Source: Desulfobacterales bacterium (GTDB lineage Bacteria; Desulfobacterota; Desulfobulbia; Desulfobulbales; BM004). From it: a stretch of 6,593 nucleotides of DNA. Below, piece by piece: positions 1-6,387 of this stretch. The DNA lies in the NCBI GenBank assembly GCA_030621655.1, contig JAUXHH010000093.1, forward strand, positions 1-6,593, given 5' to 3'. Both the position numbers and the translations under genes were made by a program. Each line of letters begins with the position of its first letter. Position 1 is the first letter of the stretch. The notes beneath the pieces were generated by a model. That model was not told the origin of the DNA. It saw nothing but the letters and a program-made list of their open reading frames with translations, and ran no database searches.

Positions 1-228
1 GAAAAGAAAAAATACATATTATTGCAATCCCAAGTTATATGGACCATTGCTACATTCCCGCCTCAATAGAATTTCAAATATTAGGAGTTGTTTGATTCAT
101 ATAAAGAAGTTTTGTCGCTAAATAAAGACAGACAAGAAAACCCATTTACTTGATTAGTCCATGCTAAAGGTTCATACCACCTCATCTTTAGACGGTCAGC
201 TTTAAGCTAGCAGTATGATTTTAGAGTT

Positions 229-326
229 AGGCACAAAGGAGCAAAGGCACAGAGGCGCAAAGTTTAAAAAAAAATGACCTGATAGTTCTTCACTTTGTGC
301 CTTTGTCACTCTATGCCTTTGTGCCT
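229..326. repeat. Long imperfect hairpin of 8-bp repeat units
   Basis: The left arm (229-262) reads as four tandem 8-bp units, AGGCACAA, AGGAGCAA, AGGCACAG and AGGCGCAA, plus AG. The reverse complement of the right arm (293-326) is again four units: AGGCACAA, AGGCATAG, AGTGACAA, AGGCACAA, plus AG. By hand alignment 26 of 34 positions pair. The 30-nt loop includes a run of nine A (266-274). Similar CTTTGTGCC-type repeats are, to my recollection, scattered between genes in various environmental bacteria. A dispersed non-coding element (MITE-like or REP-like) is therefore the likeliest identity. It encodes nothing. Confidence 0.75.
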
Positions 327-330
327 CAAG

Positions 331-350
331 CTATCGACTTTAGTCGATAG
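331..350. repeat. Perfect 9-bp inverted repeat
   Basis: CTATCGACT (331-339) and AGTCGATAG (342-350) are exact reverse complements separated by two T, equivalent to an 8-bp stem with a TTTA tetraloop. There is no T-run directly after it on either strand, so it is not a classic intrinsic terminator. It sits 4 bp from the long 8-bp-unit hairpin and may be part of the same element, or a separate RNA 3' structure or protein-binding palindrome. Confidence 0.6.
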
Positions 351-381
351 TGGTTGACGAAAATGAAAAGGCCTCTTATTC

Positions 382-413
382 GGGTCTCTATTTTGCGACA
401 CCCCAAGAGACCC
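382..413 (-). terminator. Inverted repeat after the regulator gene, possible weak terminator
   Basis: GGGTCTCT (382-389) and AGAGACCC (406-413) are perfect 8-bp complements around a 16-nt loop. On the minus strand the hairpin begins about 22 nt after the TAA stop of the sigma-54 regulator, which fits an operon end. The nearest T-run (TTTTC) lies more than 10 nt beyond the stem and the loop is large. It is therefore at best an imperfect intrinsic terminator or an exonuclease-blocking 3' stem. A motif CAAAATAGA occurs in its loop and again just before it on the minus strand. Confidence 0.35.
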
Positions 414-435
414 CAATAAAGTTCTATTTTGGATA

Positions 436-1785
436 TTATGATTTGAAAAGAGCAGGAATAATATGGTGGCGATTCAACAATTTATAGAAGTCTGTTCGGT
501 TACGATTGGCTATGCGGGCCGCCTCTGACACATTTCCCTGGGTTGTCTTCAGGAGTTTGATGAGATATTGCTGCTCGAACTGACGACGGGCTTCAGATAG
601 GGGAACTATCTTTTTCTGGTGTTGCTTAATTGCGTCATGCAAGAGATCTTCTGTAATGAAAGACGAGGTAGCCAAAGCAAATGCATTTTCAACTACATTA
701 TACAACTGCCGGACGTTACCAGGCCAGGCTGCATCAACCAATATCCGCATAGCTTCAGGCGTGATCCTCTTAACAGGTTTTTCGCTATCTCCAGACAAAA
801 TCTGAACAAAATATTCTGCCAGCAAGGGTATGTCCTCCTTGCGCTCATGCAAAGGCGGCAGTTCAAGACTTACAACATTCAACCGGTAATACAGGTCCTC
901 CCTGAACTGCTTATACTCAATAGCTTCTTCCAGGTTCCTGTGTGTAGCAGAGATAATCCGCACATCAACAGGAACAGGTGTTGTACTGCCAACAGGTCTG
1001 ACCTGTTTTTCCTGCAATACCCGAAGAAGCTTCACCTGGAGTTGCAGCGGCATATCACCAATCTCATCTAAAAACAGTGTCCCCTTGTGAGCAGACTTAA
1101 AAAGCCCAACATGTTTGTTAGAGGCACCCGTAAAAGACCCTTTTGCATGACCAAAGAGTTCCGATTCAAGCAGAGCTTCTGGAATGGCAGCACAGTTGAC
1201 TGGAATAAAAGCCCCGTCCTTGCGACTACTGGCTCGATGAATGGCAATAGCCAAAAGTTCCTTTCCAGTACCACTTTCTCCTCGAATAAGTATTGTCGAA
1301 TCCGTATCAGACACCAACAAAGATCTGGAAAGAAGTTCTTCCATGGCAGCACTCTTGGAAATAATATCCCTGCGCCACTTGTTGCTATCATTCTGCTGTA
1401 AAATGCCACCTGTTGAAAACTGCAATGCCTTCTCTGTCTCGAGGATAAGATCCTTGCCGTCAATAGGCTTAGTAAGAAAACTAAAAACACCTTTTTTCGT
1501 AGCCTCAACAGCCTCTGGAATAGAACCATGCGCGGTAATTATAATGACAGGAATGGTCTTGTTCCGTTCCCGAATCGCCTCAAACAATGCCATGCCGTCT
1601 ATGCCCTGCATCCGCAAGTCAGTGAGTACGACATTGGGATTAACAACCGACAATTTTACCAGGGCTTCCTCTCCGCTGAGCGCCGTTGTGACCTTGTAAC
1701 CACTATTTTTGAGTCTTAATTTCCACAGACTCAGTAAATCAGCCTCATCATCGACAAGGAGTATTTTATAGCCCTTATCACTCAC
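436..1785 (-). CDS. Sigma-54-dependent response regulator, GlrR/NtrC family
   Basis: This is a DNA-binding two-component regulator that activates RNA polymerase carrying sigma-54. The 449-residue protein has three domains. The receiver (about 6-120) has acidic residues D12, D13 and E14, phospho-acceptor D56, T84 and K106. The AAA+ domain (about 143-370) has Walker A GESGTGKE (169-176), the sigma-54 contact loop as GSFTGA (216-221, normally GAFTGA), Walker B LFLDEIGD (237-244) and arginine-finger candidates R295 and R301. The C-terminal helix-turn-helix lies at about 417-440. Length and the NRTDFYKLLNRH ending closely resemble E. coli GlrR (YfhA/QseF), which activates glmY. The start is GTG at 1785, supported by AGGAG (1793-1797) 7 nt upstream, and it overlaps the deacetylase stop by 4 bp (GTGA). 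No sensor kinase gene lies alongside. The family call is firm; orthology to GlrR and the targets are inference. Confidence 0.93.
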   Translation of the reverse strand: MSDKGYKILLVDDEADLLSLWKLRLKNSGYKVTTALSGEEALVKLSVVNPNVVLTDLRMQGIDGMALFEAIRERNKTIPVIIITAHGSIPEAVEATKKGVFSFLTKPIDGKDLILETEKALQFSTGGILQQNDSNKWRRDIISKSAAMEELLSRSLLVSDTDSTILIRGESGTGKELLAIAIHRASSRKDGAFIPVNCAAIPEALLESELFGHAKGSFTGASNKHVGLFKSAHKGTLFLDEIGDMPLQLQVKLLRVLQEKQVRPVGSTTPVPVDVRIISATHRNLEEAIEYKQFREDLYYRLNVVSLELPPLHERKEDIPLLAEYFVQILSGDSEKPVKRITPEAMRILVDAAWPGNVRQLYNVVENAFALATSSFITEDLLHDAIKQHQKKIVPLSEARRQFEQQYLIKLLKTTQGNVSEAARIANRNRTDFYKLLNRHHIIPALFKS

Positions 1786-2879
1786 TGACTCTCTCCTGTT
1801 TCTTCCTGGATTAGCAGCCAGAAGCGGATTGCCGTACGACCGCTCTTTTTTTCCTTGCCACTGACCGCAACCCTGTTGATAGGGCGCTGCAGGGCTGAAG
1901 AGTTATCAACTTTTACGACATCCCCTTTTAATGAGGCCTTTTGCCATCCCAATTCACTGACATAGATACCCAGCGAAGAAGAATTATAGCGCTCAGGATA
2001 AAGCAGTCTGGCACTGAACTTGTCAGGTTTCGCATTGGCAAGTGTGCCGGAAGTTGGATTTACAGAATTAATCGGCAGATCCACCCTCTCAAGTACCTTT
2101 TGAAAATGTTGCATGGTTGCCCAATCGTTGCCGAGAATTGGTTCACGGGGTATAGAAAAAGGATCTGTGTCTTTACTTACGGATCCGGGATCCTGTAAAA
2201 ATATCGCTTCATATCCGAAAGAACGGATCTCATCAAGAACGGTCTTGTTGTATTCTCCGTAGGGCAAAGCAAAAAAACGTGGCCGCTCATTGAGTTCTTC
2301 GGACAGTATTCTTGTGCTGACAGCCAAATCTGCTCTAATCCAGGCTTTATACTCATCCATATTCATCTCTGGAGGTTTGAAAGCCATATGATCATGGGCA
2401 AAGCCGTGATTCTGGAAGTCAACACCTGCAACTTTCATTTCCTTGATCTGATTCCAGGTCATATAATTCCAGTGCTTATTTTCTGTAGCCTTGGCATATA
2501 CGAAAACCGTGAATGGATAACCATACTGCTTTAAGGCAGGCCATGCATCCGTATAAACGCTCCTGTAGCCATCATCAATGGTTATGACCACCGCACGGTC
2601 AGGCAACTTTGATTTTCCCTTCAATGAATGAACCAATTGCTCCAGAGGTATCACCTGATAATTGTTGTTTCTAAGAAACTCCAACTGTTCACTGAAGCGG
2701 TCTAATGCAATATTGGTAGATGGGTATTTGTTTTCACCAAAGCGGTGGTAGATAAGGACTGTGACCCCGGATCCTGTCGGTTCAGCACTTGCAATTTCTT
2801 CAGCTGGAACAGAAGAAGCAAGGAGAAGAATGAAAGTAATAAATGAAAAGAAAAAGACTCGCATAAGATGAGAAATCAC
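1782..2879 (-). CDS. Secreted polysaccharide deacetylase (NodB domain)
   Basis: Probably removes N-acetyl groups from a GlcNAc-containing polysaccharide outside the inner membrane. The N-terminus is a good signal peptide: hydrophobic core about 7-22, likely cleavage after VPA at 24-26. The carbohydrate esterase 4/NodB domain (about 38-250) shows TIDDGY (100-105; D102 catalytic base, D103 metal ligand), the metal histidines H158 and H162, and the ALPYG motif (204-208). The opening (LIYHRFG, then a FSEQLEFLRNNNY stretch) recalls PgaB-type deacetylases acting on poly-GlcNAc. Residues about 275-365 form an extra domain of alternating hydrophobic strands that I do not recognise. The start taken is GTG at 2879, overlapping the upstream stop by 4 bp (GTGA), with no clear Shine-Dalgarno. 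ATG at residue 6 (2864) would give an equally good signal peptide. Peptidoglycan or PNAG as substrate is inference. Confidence 0.9.
   Translation of the reverse strand: MISHLMRVFFFSFITFILLLASSVPAEEIASAEPTGSGVTVLIYHRFGENKYPSTNIALDRFSEQLEFLRNNNYQVIPLEQLVHSLKGKSKLPDRAVVITIDDGYRSVYTDAWPALKQYGYPFTVFVYAKATENKHWNYMTWNQIKEMKVAGVDFQNHGFAHDHMAFKPPEMNMDEYKAWIRADLAVSTRILSEELNERPRFFALPYGEYNKTVLDEIRSFGYEAIFLQDPGSVSKDTDPFSIPREPILGNDWATMQHFQKVLERVDLPINSVNPTSGTLANAKPDKFSARLLYPERYNSSSLGIYVSELGWQKASLKGDVVKVDNSSALQRPINRVAVSGKEKKSGRTAIRFWLLIQEETGESQ
1793..1797 (-). promoter_or_regulatory. Shine-Dalgarno deciding the regulator's GTG start
   Basis: On the minus strand AGGAG lies 7 nt before GTG at 1785, inside the 3' end of the deacetylase gene. 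It is the clearest ribosome binding site in the window. It supports the GTG start and suggests the regulator is translated partly independently of the upstream stop-start overlap. Confidence 0.75.
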
Positions 2880-3967
2880 AAAGAGGTCTTACCGGACTCA
2901 GTAGAATTAATGTCGCCTGAGACAGATCCGGTAAATTCCGGCAGATCGAGATCGGTCAGGCTGAAGTTGTCATACTTTTGCAGACCATTTGACAAGATAA
3001 CGTTTTTAATATCTTCAACGTAATCTTGCCCCCTCTCAGAATAAACCCTGAGGCCTTCAACTAATATGAGAGGGTTATCAGTATTTCGTCTAAGTTGTCT
3101 GAACTCCTCATAGGATTCCACACGGTTCAGTGTCAGGTGATACGCCCGCACTGCCTCGAGGACATTTTCATAGACTTTGACTTTATGGGTTTTGCCTTCT
3201 TCACGTCGAGACGGAACAATACCTGCAGTTTTCCAGGTCCACATTCCGAAAATACTGTTCCCTTCCCTGGTAAATCTTGAACTTCCCCAGGATGACTCCA
3301 GTGCCCCCTGGGCAAGGATAATACTGGTCGGCACTGCATCCACACGTTCAAGAAGTATCTCAGCAGAGGTCGTACGGTACTCCTTGCCAAGGATCTGAAT
3401 AAAATTCACCTCTTCTTCTTCCAGGAAATCGGTCCAGGAGCATTGACTCTCATATTCCAGCCCGCTGACGAAATCCAGAGTTTCAACAGCACAGTCAATC
3501 TTGCTGAGTATTGACTGAAGCTTATCCCTTCCATGCAATGTTTCCTGGCGCACGAAAAGAGCATGCGGGAGTAAGGAGTGGAGAAAAACCCTTTTCCTGA
3601 TGGATACATCCTTAACAGTATTTAAATCAGCCGGATAGTTCTTGATGAAAAAACGAGGCACCTCTTCTGAAGCAGGAAGATCCCACAAGCCGTAATGTTT
3701 GAGTTGGACAATCAAGTTCGCTGTTGCCCCGCTTTCTCCTGAAACAAAGACAGGCTCTTTCATGTTTCTTTCTGACCCACCTGACAAGGGTTGCGGAACC
3801 TGATATGAAACATCCAAATAGCTGATCAGAATAAACAGGACAGCCGTTAGTATCCCCAAAGCGGCATAAACTGCCCGATGGTGCACATGGCGTTTCCCGA
3901 ACCACATCATAGGAGCATCAGTTTTATGGTCGTCTGAGTGATCGAAATGTGTTGGAAGTTTATTCAT
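2876..3967 (-). CDS. Bax-like membrane-anchored glucosaminidase
   Basis: Predicted peptidoglycan hydrolase of the mannosyl-glycoprotein endo-beta-N-acetylglucosaminidase family (lysozyme-like fold, as in E. coli Bax and the FlgJ C-terminal domain). The 363-residue protein begins with a charged, His-rich cytoplasmic segment (1-31). One transmembrane helix follows (about 32-50), which should leave the catalytic part in the periplasm. The glucosaminidase domain (about 195-330) contains AQGALESSWG (219-228), with E224 the likely catalytic acid, followed by REGNSIFGMWTW (234-245). Further on are YENVLEAVRAY (266-276) and YSERGQDYV (309-317), all typical of Bax proteins. The tail after about 335 is acidic and Ser/Thr-rich, probably disordered. 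ATG at 3967 has only a weak GGGA upstream. It is the first gene of a three-gene unit, and its stop overlaps the deacetylase start. Exact bond specificity cannot be read from sequence. Confidence 0.9.
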   Translation of the reverse strand: MNKLPTHFDHSDDHKTDAPMMWFGKRHVHHRAVYAALGILTAVLFILISYLDVSYQVPQPLSGGSERNMKEPVFVSGESGATANLIVQLKHYGLWDLPASEEVPRFFIKNYPADLNTVKDVSIRKRVFLHSLLPHALFVRQETLHGRDKLQSILSKIDCAVETLDFVSGLEYESQCSWTDFLEEEEVNFIQILGKEYRTTSAEILLERVDAVPTSIILAQGALESSWGSSRFTREGNSIFGMWTWKTAGIVPSRREEGKTHKVKVYENVLEAVRAYHLTLNRVESYEEFRQLRRNTDNPLILVEGLRVYSERGQDYVEDIKNVILSNGLQKYDNFSLTDLDLPEFTGSVSGDINSTESGKTSL

Positions 3968-4098
3968 ATGATTCCCAAAATACTTTTACTGCCAATTATG
4001 TCAAAGGGGCTTCATATAAATAAAAAAACGATATTTTGCAAGTTCAGATTAAAAGACCAATGTAAGCATTCTTTTAAAAAAACCGTAATGGTGTCAAT
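3968..4098 (-). promoter_or_regulatory. Intergenic region with candidate promoters for the envelope operon
   Basis: The 131-bp AT-rich gap between parC and the glucosaminidase gene contains two sigma-70-like candidates reading leftwards. The first is TTGACA (3999-4004), a 16-bp spacer and TATTTT (3977-3982); it would start only a few nucleotides before the ATG, giving an almost leaderless mRNA. The second is TTGCAA (4036-4041), 17 bp and TATATG (4013-4018), leaving a leader of about 40 nt. Neither is decisive. A weak hairpin formed by AAAAG/CTTTT and AATG/CATT lies at about 4053-4078, but it lacks a G+C stem, so I see no convincing parC terminator. No sigma-54 -24/-12 element was found here. 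Confidence 0.35.
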
Positions 4099-6321
4099 TT
4101 ATTTGTTTTTCTTCAGATCGAATAAACCCAATTGCGATTTATTTTTCTTTTTGACATCAGGTATTTTCTCAGCATTTGCAGATTTCTTCTTCGCAACCTT
4201 GCTTTTCTGCTTCGGTGCTGCAGGAGGAACTTCTTCCACCTTTTTTACATCCATGATTTCCTGCTCCGGTGTTTCAGGAGAAACTTTTTCCACATTTGTT
4301 ACATCCTTGATTTCCTGCTTCGGTACTGCAGGAGAAACATCTTTTACCTTTGTTTCTTTTTTTTCAATTTCAATATCATCCTGTTGATTGGCTATTTTTA
4401 CCGTCAATTCAGAAATACGCCTGACAGTACGGGGTGACAACCTTTTACCGATTGCCCCACCACCCTTGATCAAATATTCATCAAATTCAAGCCGCTGAGA
4501 ATTAATCTTTGAGCGTTTAGTAGGAACAAAATCAATCCGGGCACGAACTCCCTCACCGGTCTGCAAAAGCTGGATCCAGGATTTTTTGTGGGCGTGAAAG
4601 AGGCGATATTCCTTGTCCAATATAAATTTGGGAGTCTTAAATCTTTTAATATATGTGAGATTCCGGGAACCTTCTCTGTAAAGCAGATTGAAAATCGTCT
4701 TGCCCGCGACTTTTCCAACCCAGTAAATATCATGGTCTACAAATATTTTTTCCAGTACCTTTATGGCCTTATAACGCCCATCCCGGTAAATGAGTAAAAT
4801 CTTGTCATACTCTGAACAGGGAACAGTCATGTCGCAGTCTGTTTTCACCTGGTATCCCAACAGCCCTGTTTCCCGGTGGTATCCAACAATAAGGTTAGAG
4901 AGGGCAACCTTTCTTGCCTTAACCCCGGTAAAAGTTTCAATTGTTGTTCTACGGGGATAATGACGGCCATATTTTTTAAGGAGATTATCAAGATAATTAA
5001 TTGTAAAGCCAATAATATCTTCAAGTTTCTTTTGTACCTCTTTAATGGAACTCTCTATCCCCTTTATCTCCTTGCGCTGTCGGTCGATGTCAAAACGGGA
5101 TATACGCTTGATGCGAATCTCAAGCAAGCGCTCAATATCTTCCCGGCTCACCGGCTTAATCAGCTTGCTCTCAAATTCAGCCAGGCTTTTATCAACAGTG
5201 TCAATGATTGCCTTCTGGGTCTTACATTCCTCTATTTTTTTATAGATACGTTCTTCTATAAAAATCTGCTCAAGGGTTTTTGCATGCAATCTGTCCTGTA
5301 AACGGCCCAGTTCAATCTGCAGTTCCTTTTCAAGATCCTGGACAAGTTTCTCGGTATTGTCTTTGAGGACTTCTTCTACTGAAATATTTACAGGGTGGTT
5401 ATCCTTAATGACAGTGAGGTTGGGACTGATCGACACCTCACAGTCGGTAAAGGCATAAAGGGCTTTGATCGTATCCTTGGCGTAAATGCCACGGGCCAGT
5501 TTGATTTCAATCTCTACCTGTTCGGCTGTGTAGTCATTAATGGACTGTATTTTTATCTTGCCGCGTTTATCCGCTTTTTCAATACTGTCAATAAGCGATG
5601 AGGTAGTAGTTGAATGGGGAATTTCTTCGATAACAATGGTTTTTTCATTTTTTTCAACTATTTTAGCCCTGCACTTGAGACGTCCGTTGCCATTGTTATA
5701 GCCGGAGACATCAAGCATCCCGCCCTTCTGAAAATCTGGATAAAGGGTTACTGATTTGCCTTTGAGAATTTTTTTCTGAGCCCGCAGGAGTTCGCGGAAA
5801 TTATGCGGCATGATCTTGGTCGCCATGCCCACAGCAATTCCTTCTGCACCGAGCAGAAGCAACATCGGAATCCTGGCCGGCAGGGTAACCGGTTCCTGCA
5901 TCCTTCCGTCATAAGAGGGTTGAAACTCTGTCAGATCCTTATTGAATAGAGCCTCTTTGGCAAGTGGTGCAAGGCGACATTCTATATAACGAGCGGCTGA
6001 TGCATGGTCACCGGTAAAGATATTGCCGAAGTTCCCCTGGCGTTCGATAAGGAGATCCTTGTTTGACAGGTTTACAAGAGCGGCAAAAATTGAGGCATCA
6101 CCATGTGGATGCAGTTTCATGGTCTCTCCGACCACATTGGCTACCTTCTGGAAACGGCCATCATCCATATTATACAGCGTTTGCAGAATACGACGCTGAA
6201 CCGGCTTCAACCCGTCACTCATGTCCGGGATGGCACGCTCTTTAATAACATACGAAGTATACTCCATGAAATTCTCATCAAAGAGTTTATGGAGTTTTCC
6301 AAAGTCAGCTATATCTTCCAT
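4099..6321 (-). CDS. parC: DNA topoisomerase IV subunit A (ParC-like)
   Basis: Breakage-reunion subunit of a type IIA topoisomerase, forming a heterotetramer with the ParE-like protein encoded just upstream; likely role is decatenation and relaxation of chromosomal DNA. In the winged-helix domain are KPVQRRIL (39-46), HPHGDASIF (71-79), and RYIECRL (111-117) with catalytic Y112 next to R111. Tower and coiled-coil dimerisation regions follow to about 460. A C-terminal domain (about 465-635) lacks a GyrA box (QRRGGKG), arguing for topo IV rather than gyrase. The positions matching E. coli ParC S80 and E84 are A76 and A80. Residues about 650-740 form a Lys/Glu/Pro-rich tail with an 18-residue repeat and end in QLGLFDLKKNK. 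The ATG at 6321 fits the usual N-terminus, though no good Shine-Dalgarno is visible. At 740 residues the length is normal for the family. Confidence 0.93.
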   Translation of the reverse strand: MEDIADFGKLHKLFDENFMEYTSYVIKERAIPDMSDGLKPVQRRILQTLYNMDDGRFQKVANVVGETMKLHPHGDASIFAALVNLSNKDLLIERQGNFGNIFTGDHASAARYIECRLAPLAKEALFNKDLTEFQPSYDGRMQEPVTLPARIPMLLLLGAEGIAVGMATKIMPHNFRELLRAQKKILKGKSVTLYPDFQKGGMLDVSGYNNGNGRLKCRAKIVEKNEKTIVIEEIPHSTTTSSLIDSIEKADKRGKIKIQSINDYTAEQVEIEIKLARGIYAKDTIKALYAFTDCEVSISPNLTVIKDNHPVNISVEEVLKDNTEKLVQDLEKELQIELGRLQDRLHAKTLEQIFIEERIYKKIEECKTQKAIIDTVDKSLAEFESKLIKPVSREDIERLLEIRIKRISRFDIDRQRKEIKGIESSIKEVQKKLEDIIGFTINYLDNLLKKYGRHYPRRTTIETFTGVKARKVALSNLIVGYHRETGLLGYQVKTDCDMTVPCSEYDKILLIYRDGRYKAIKVLEKIFVDHDIYWVGKVAGKTIFNLLYREGSRNLTYIKRFKTPKFILDKEYRLFHAHKKSWIQLLQTGEGVRARIDFVPTKRSKINSQRLEFDEYLIKGGGAIGKRLSPRTVRRISELTVKIANQQDDIEIEKKETKVKDVSPAVPKQEIKDVTNVEKVSPETPEQEIMDVKKVEEVPPAAPKQKSKVAKKKSANAEKIPDVKKKNKSQLGLFDLKKNK
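4114..4134 (-). other. QLGLFDL peptide at ParC C-terminus, candidate clamp-binding motif
   Basis: Residues 730-736 of the ParC homologue read QLGLFDL, four residues from the C-terminus and after a long charged, probably disordered tail. The bacterial sliding-clamp (DnaN) binding consensus is QL(S/D)LF, so this matches at four of five positions with Gly in the tolerant third place. Terminal location on a flexible tail is typical of clamp-binding peptides. Function is inferred from motif and position only. Confidence 0.45.
4207..4356 (-). repeat. 54-bp tandem repeat in the parC tail (nearly 3 copies)
   Basis: Units run 4207-4260, 4261-4314 and 4315 to about 4356, each opening with CTGCTTCGGT or CTGCTCCGGT on the plus strand. 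Units 1 and 2 match at 46 of 54 positions by hand count; unit 3 keeps the first 40 bp well. Because 54 is a multiple of three, the frame is preserved and the protein gains 18-residue repeats at roughly 662-679, 680-697 and 698-715, built on V(S/P)P--P-QE---V--VE. This looks like in-frame expansion of a disordered linker by slippage or unequal recombination. Confidence 0.85.
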
Positions 6322-6387
6322 GAAATTATTTTTTCTATTTGAAATTTTATGAATTGCCCATCAAGAAGGGGGGTGATAAAAGTGATC

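Larger units (their letters stand above)
1..435. other. Gene-free intergenic region with hairpins
   Basis: No credible coding sequence is present on either strand. The only ATG-started frames I could read are very short (17 codons from position 40 and 14 codons from position 162, plus strand) and lack a ribosome binding site. The left part, up to about 228, is AT-rich and shows nothing beyond small palindromes such as AGCTT-T-AAGCT at 198-208. The right part, 229-413, holds three inverted repeats that are listed separately. On the minus strand this is the region transcribed after the stop codon of the sigma-54 regulator, so it should contain the 3' end of that operon. No neighbouring gene is visible on the left edge. 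Confidence 0.75.

Noticed and set aside
40..206. Short plus-strand frames of 17 and 14 codons
   Set aside because: Both lack a ribosome binding site and recognisable content; expected by chance in 435 bp of AT-rich DNA.
229..326. CRISPR-like array
   Set aside because: The repeated unit is 8 bp and directly tandem with no unique spacers, and the two arrays are inverted; this is not CRISPR architecture.
619..1529. Open frames on both strands inside the sigma-54 regulator gene
   Set aside because: The regulator is intact with all catalytic motifs in one frame; the others are shadow frames without motifs.
2009..2023. TGGCAC-N5-TTGT, resembling a sigma-54 -24/-12 promoter on the plus strand
   Set aside because: The nearly invariant GC of the -12 element is GT, and it would drive antisense transcription inside the deacetylase gene.
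4053..4078. AAAAG...CTTTT hairpin after parC as a terminator
   Set aside because: The stem is short, AT-only at the ends and bulged, so its stability is too low to call a terminator.
3938..4387. 149-codon plus-strand frame crossing the gap between parC and the glucosaminidase gene
   Set aside because: It overlaps the starts and tails of two well-supported minus-strand genes, has biased Phe/Ser composition typical of antisense, and shows no family resemblance.
4132..4437. Plus-strand frame with Phe/Arg/Cys-rich repeats, opposite the parC tail
   Set aside because: It is the antisense of the Lys/Glu-rich parC repeat; its repeats and Phe content follow from the coding strand and it has no ribosome binding site or recognisable motif.
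6231..6246. TGGCACG followed by TTTAAT, another sigma-54-like box on the plus strand in parC
   Set aside because: The -12 TTGC is missing, and the site lies within the conserved coding sequence of parC pointing the wrong way.
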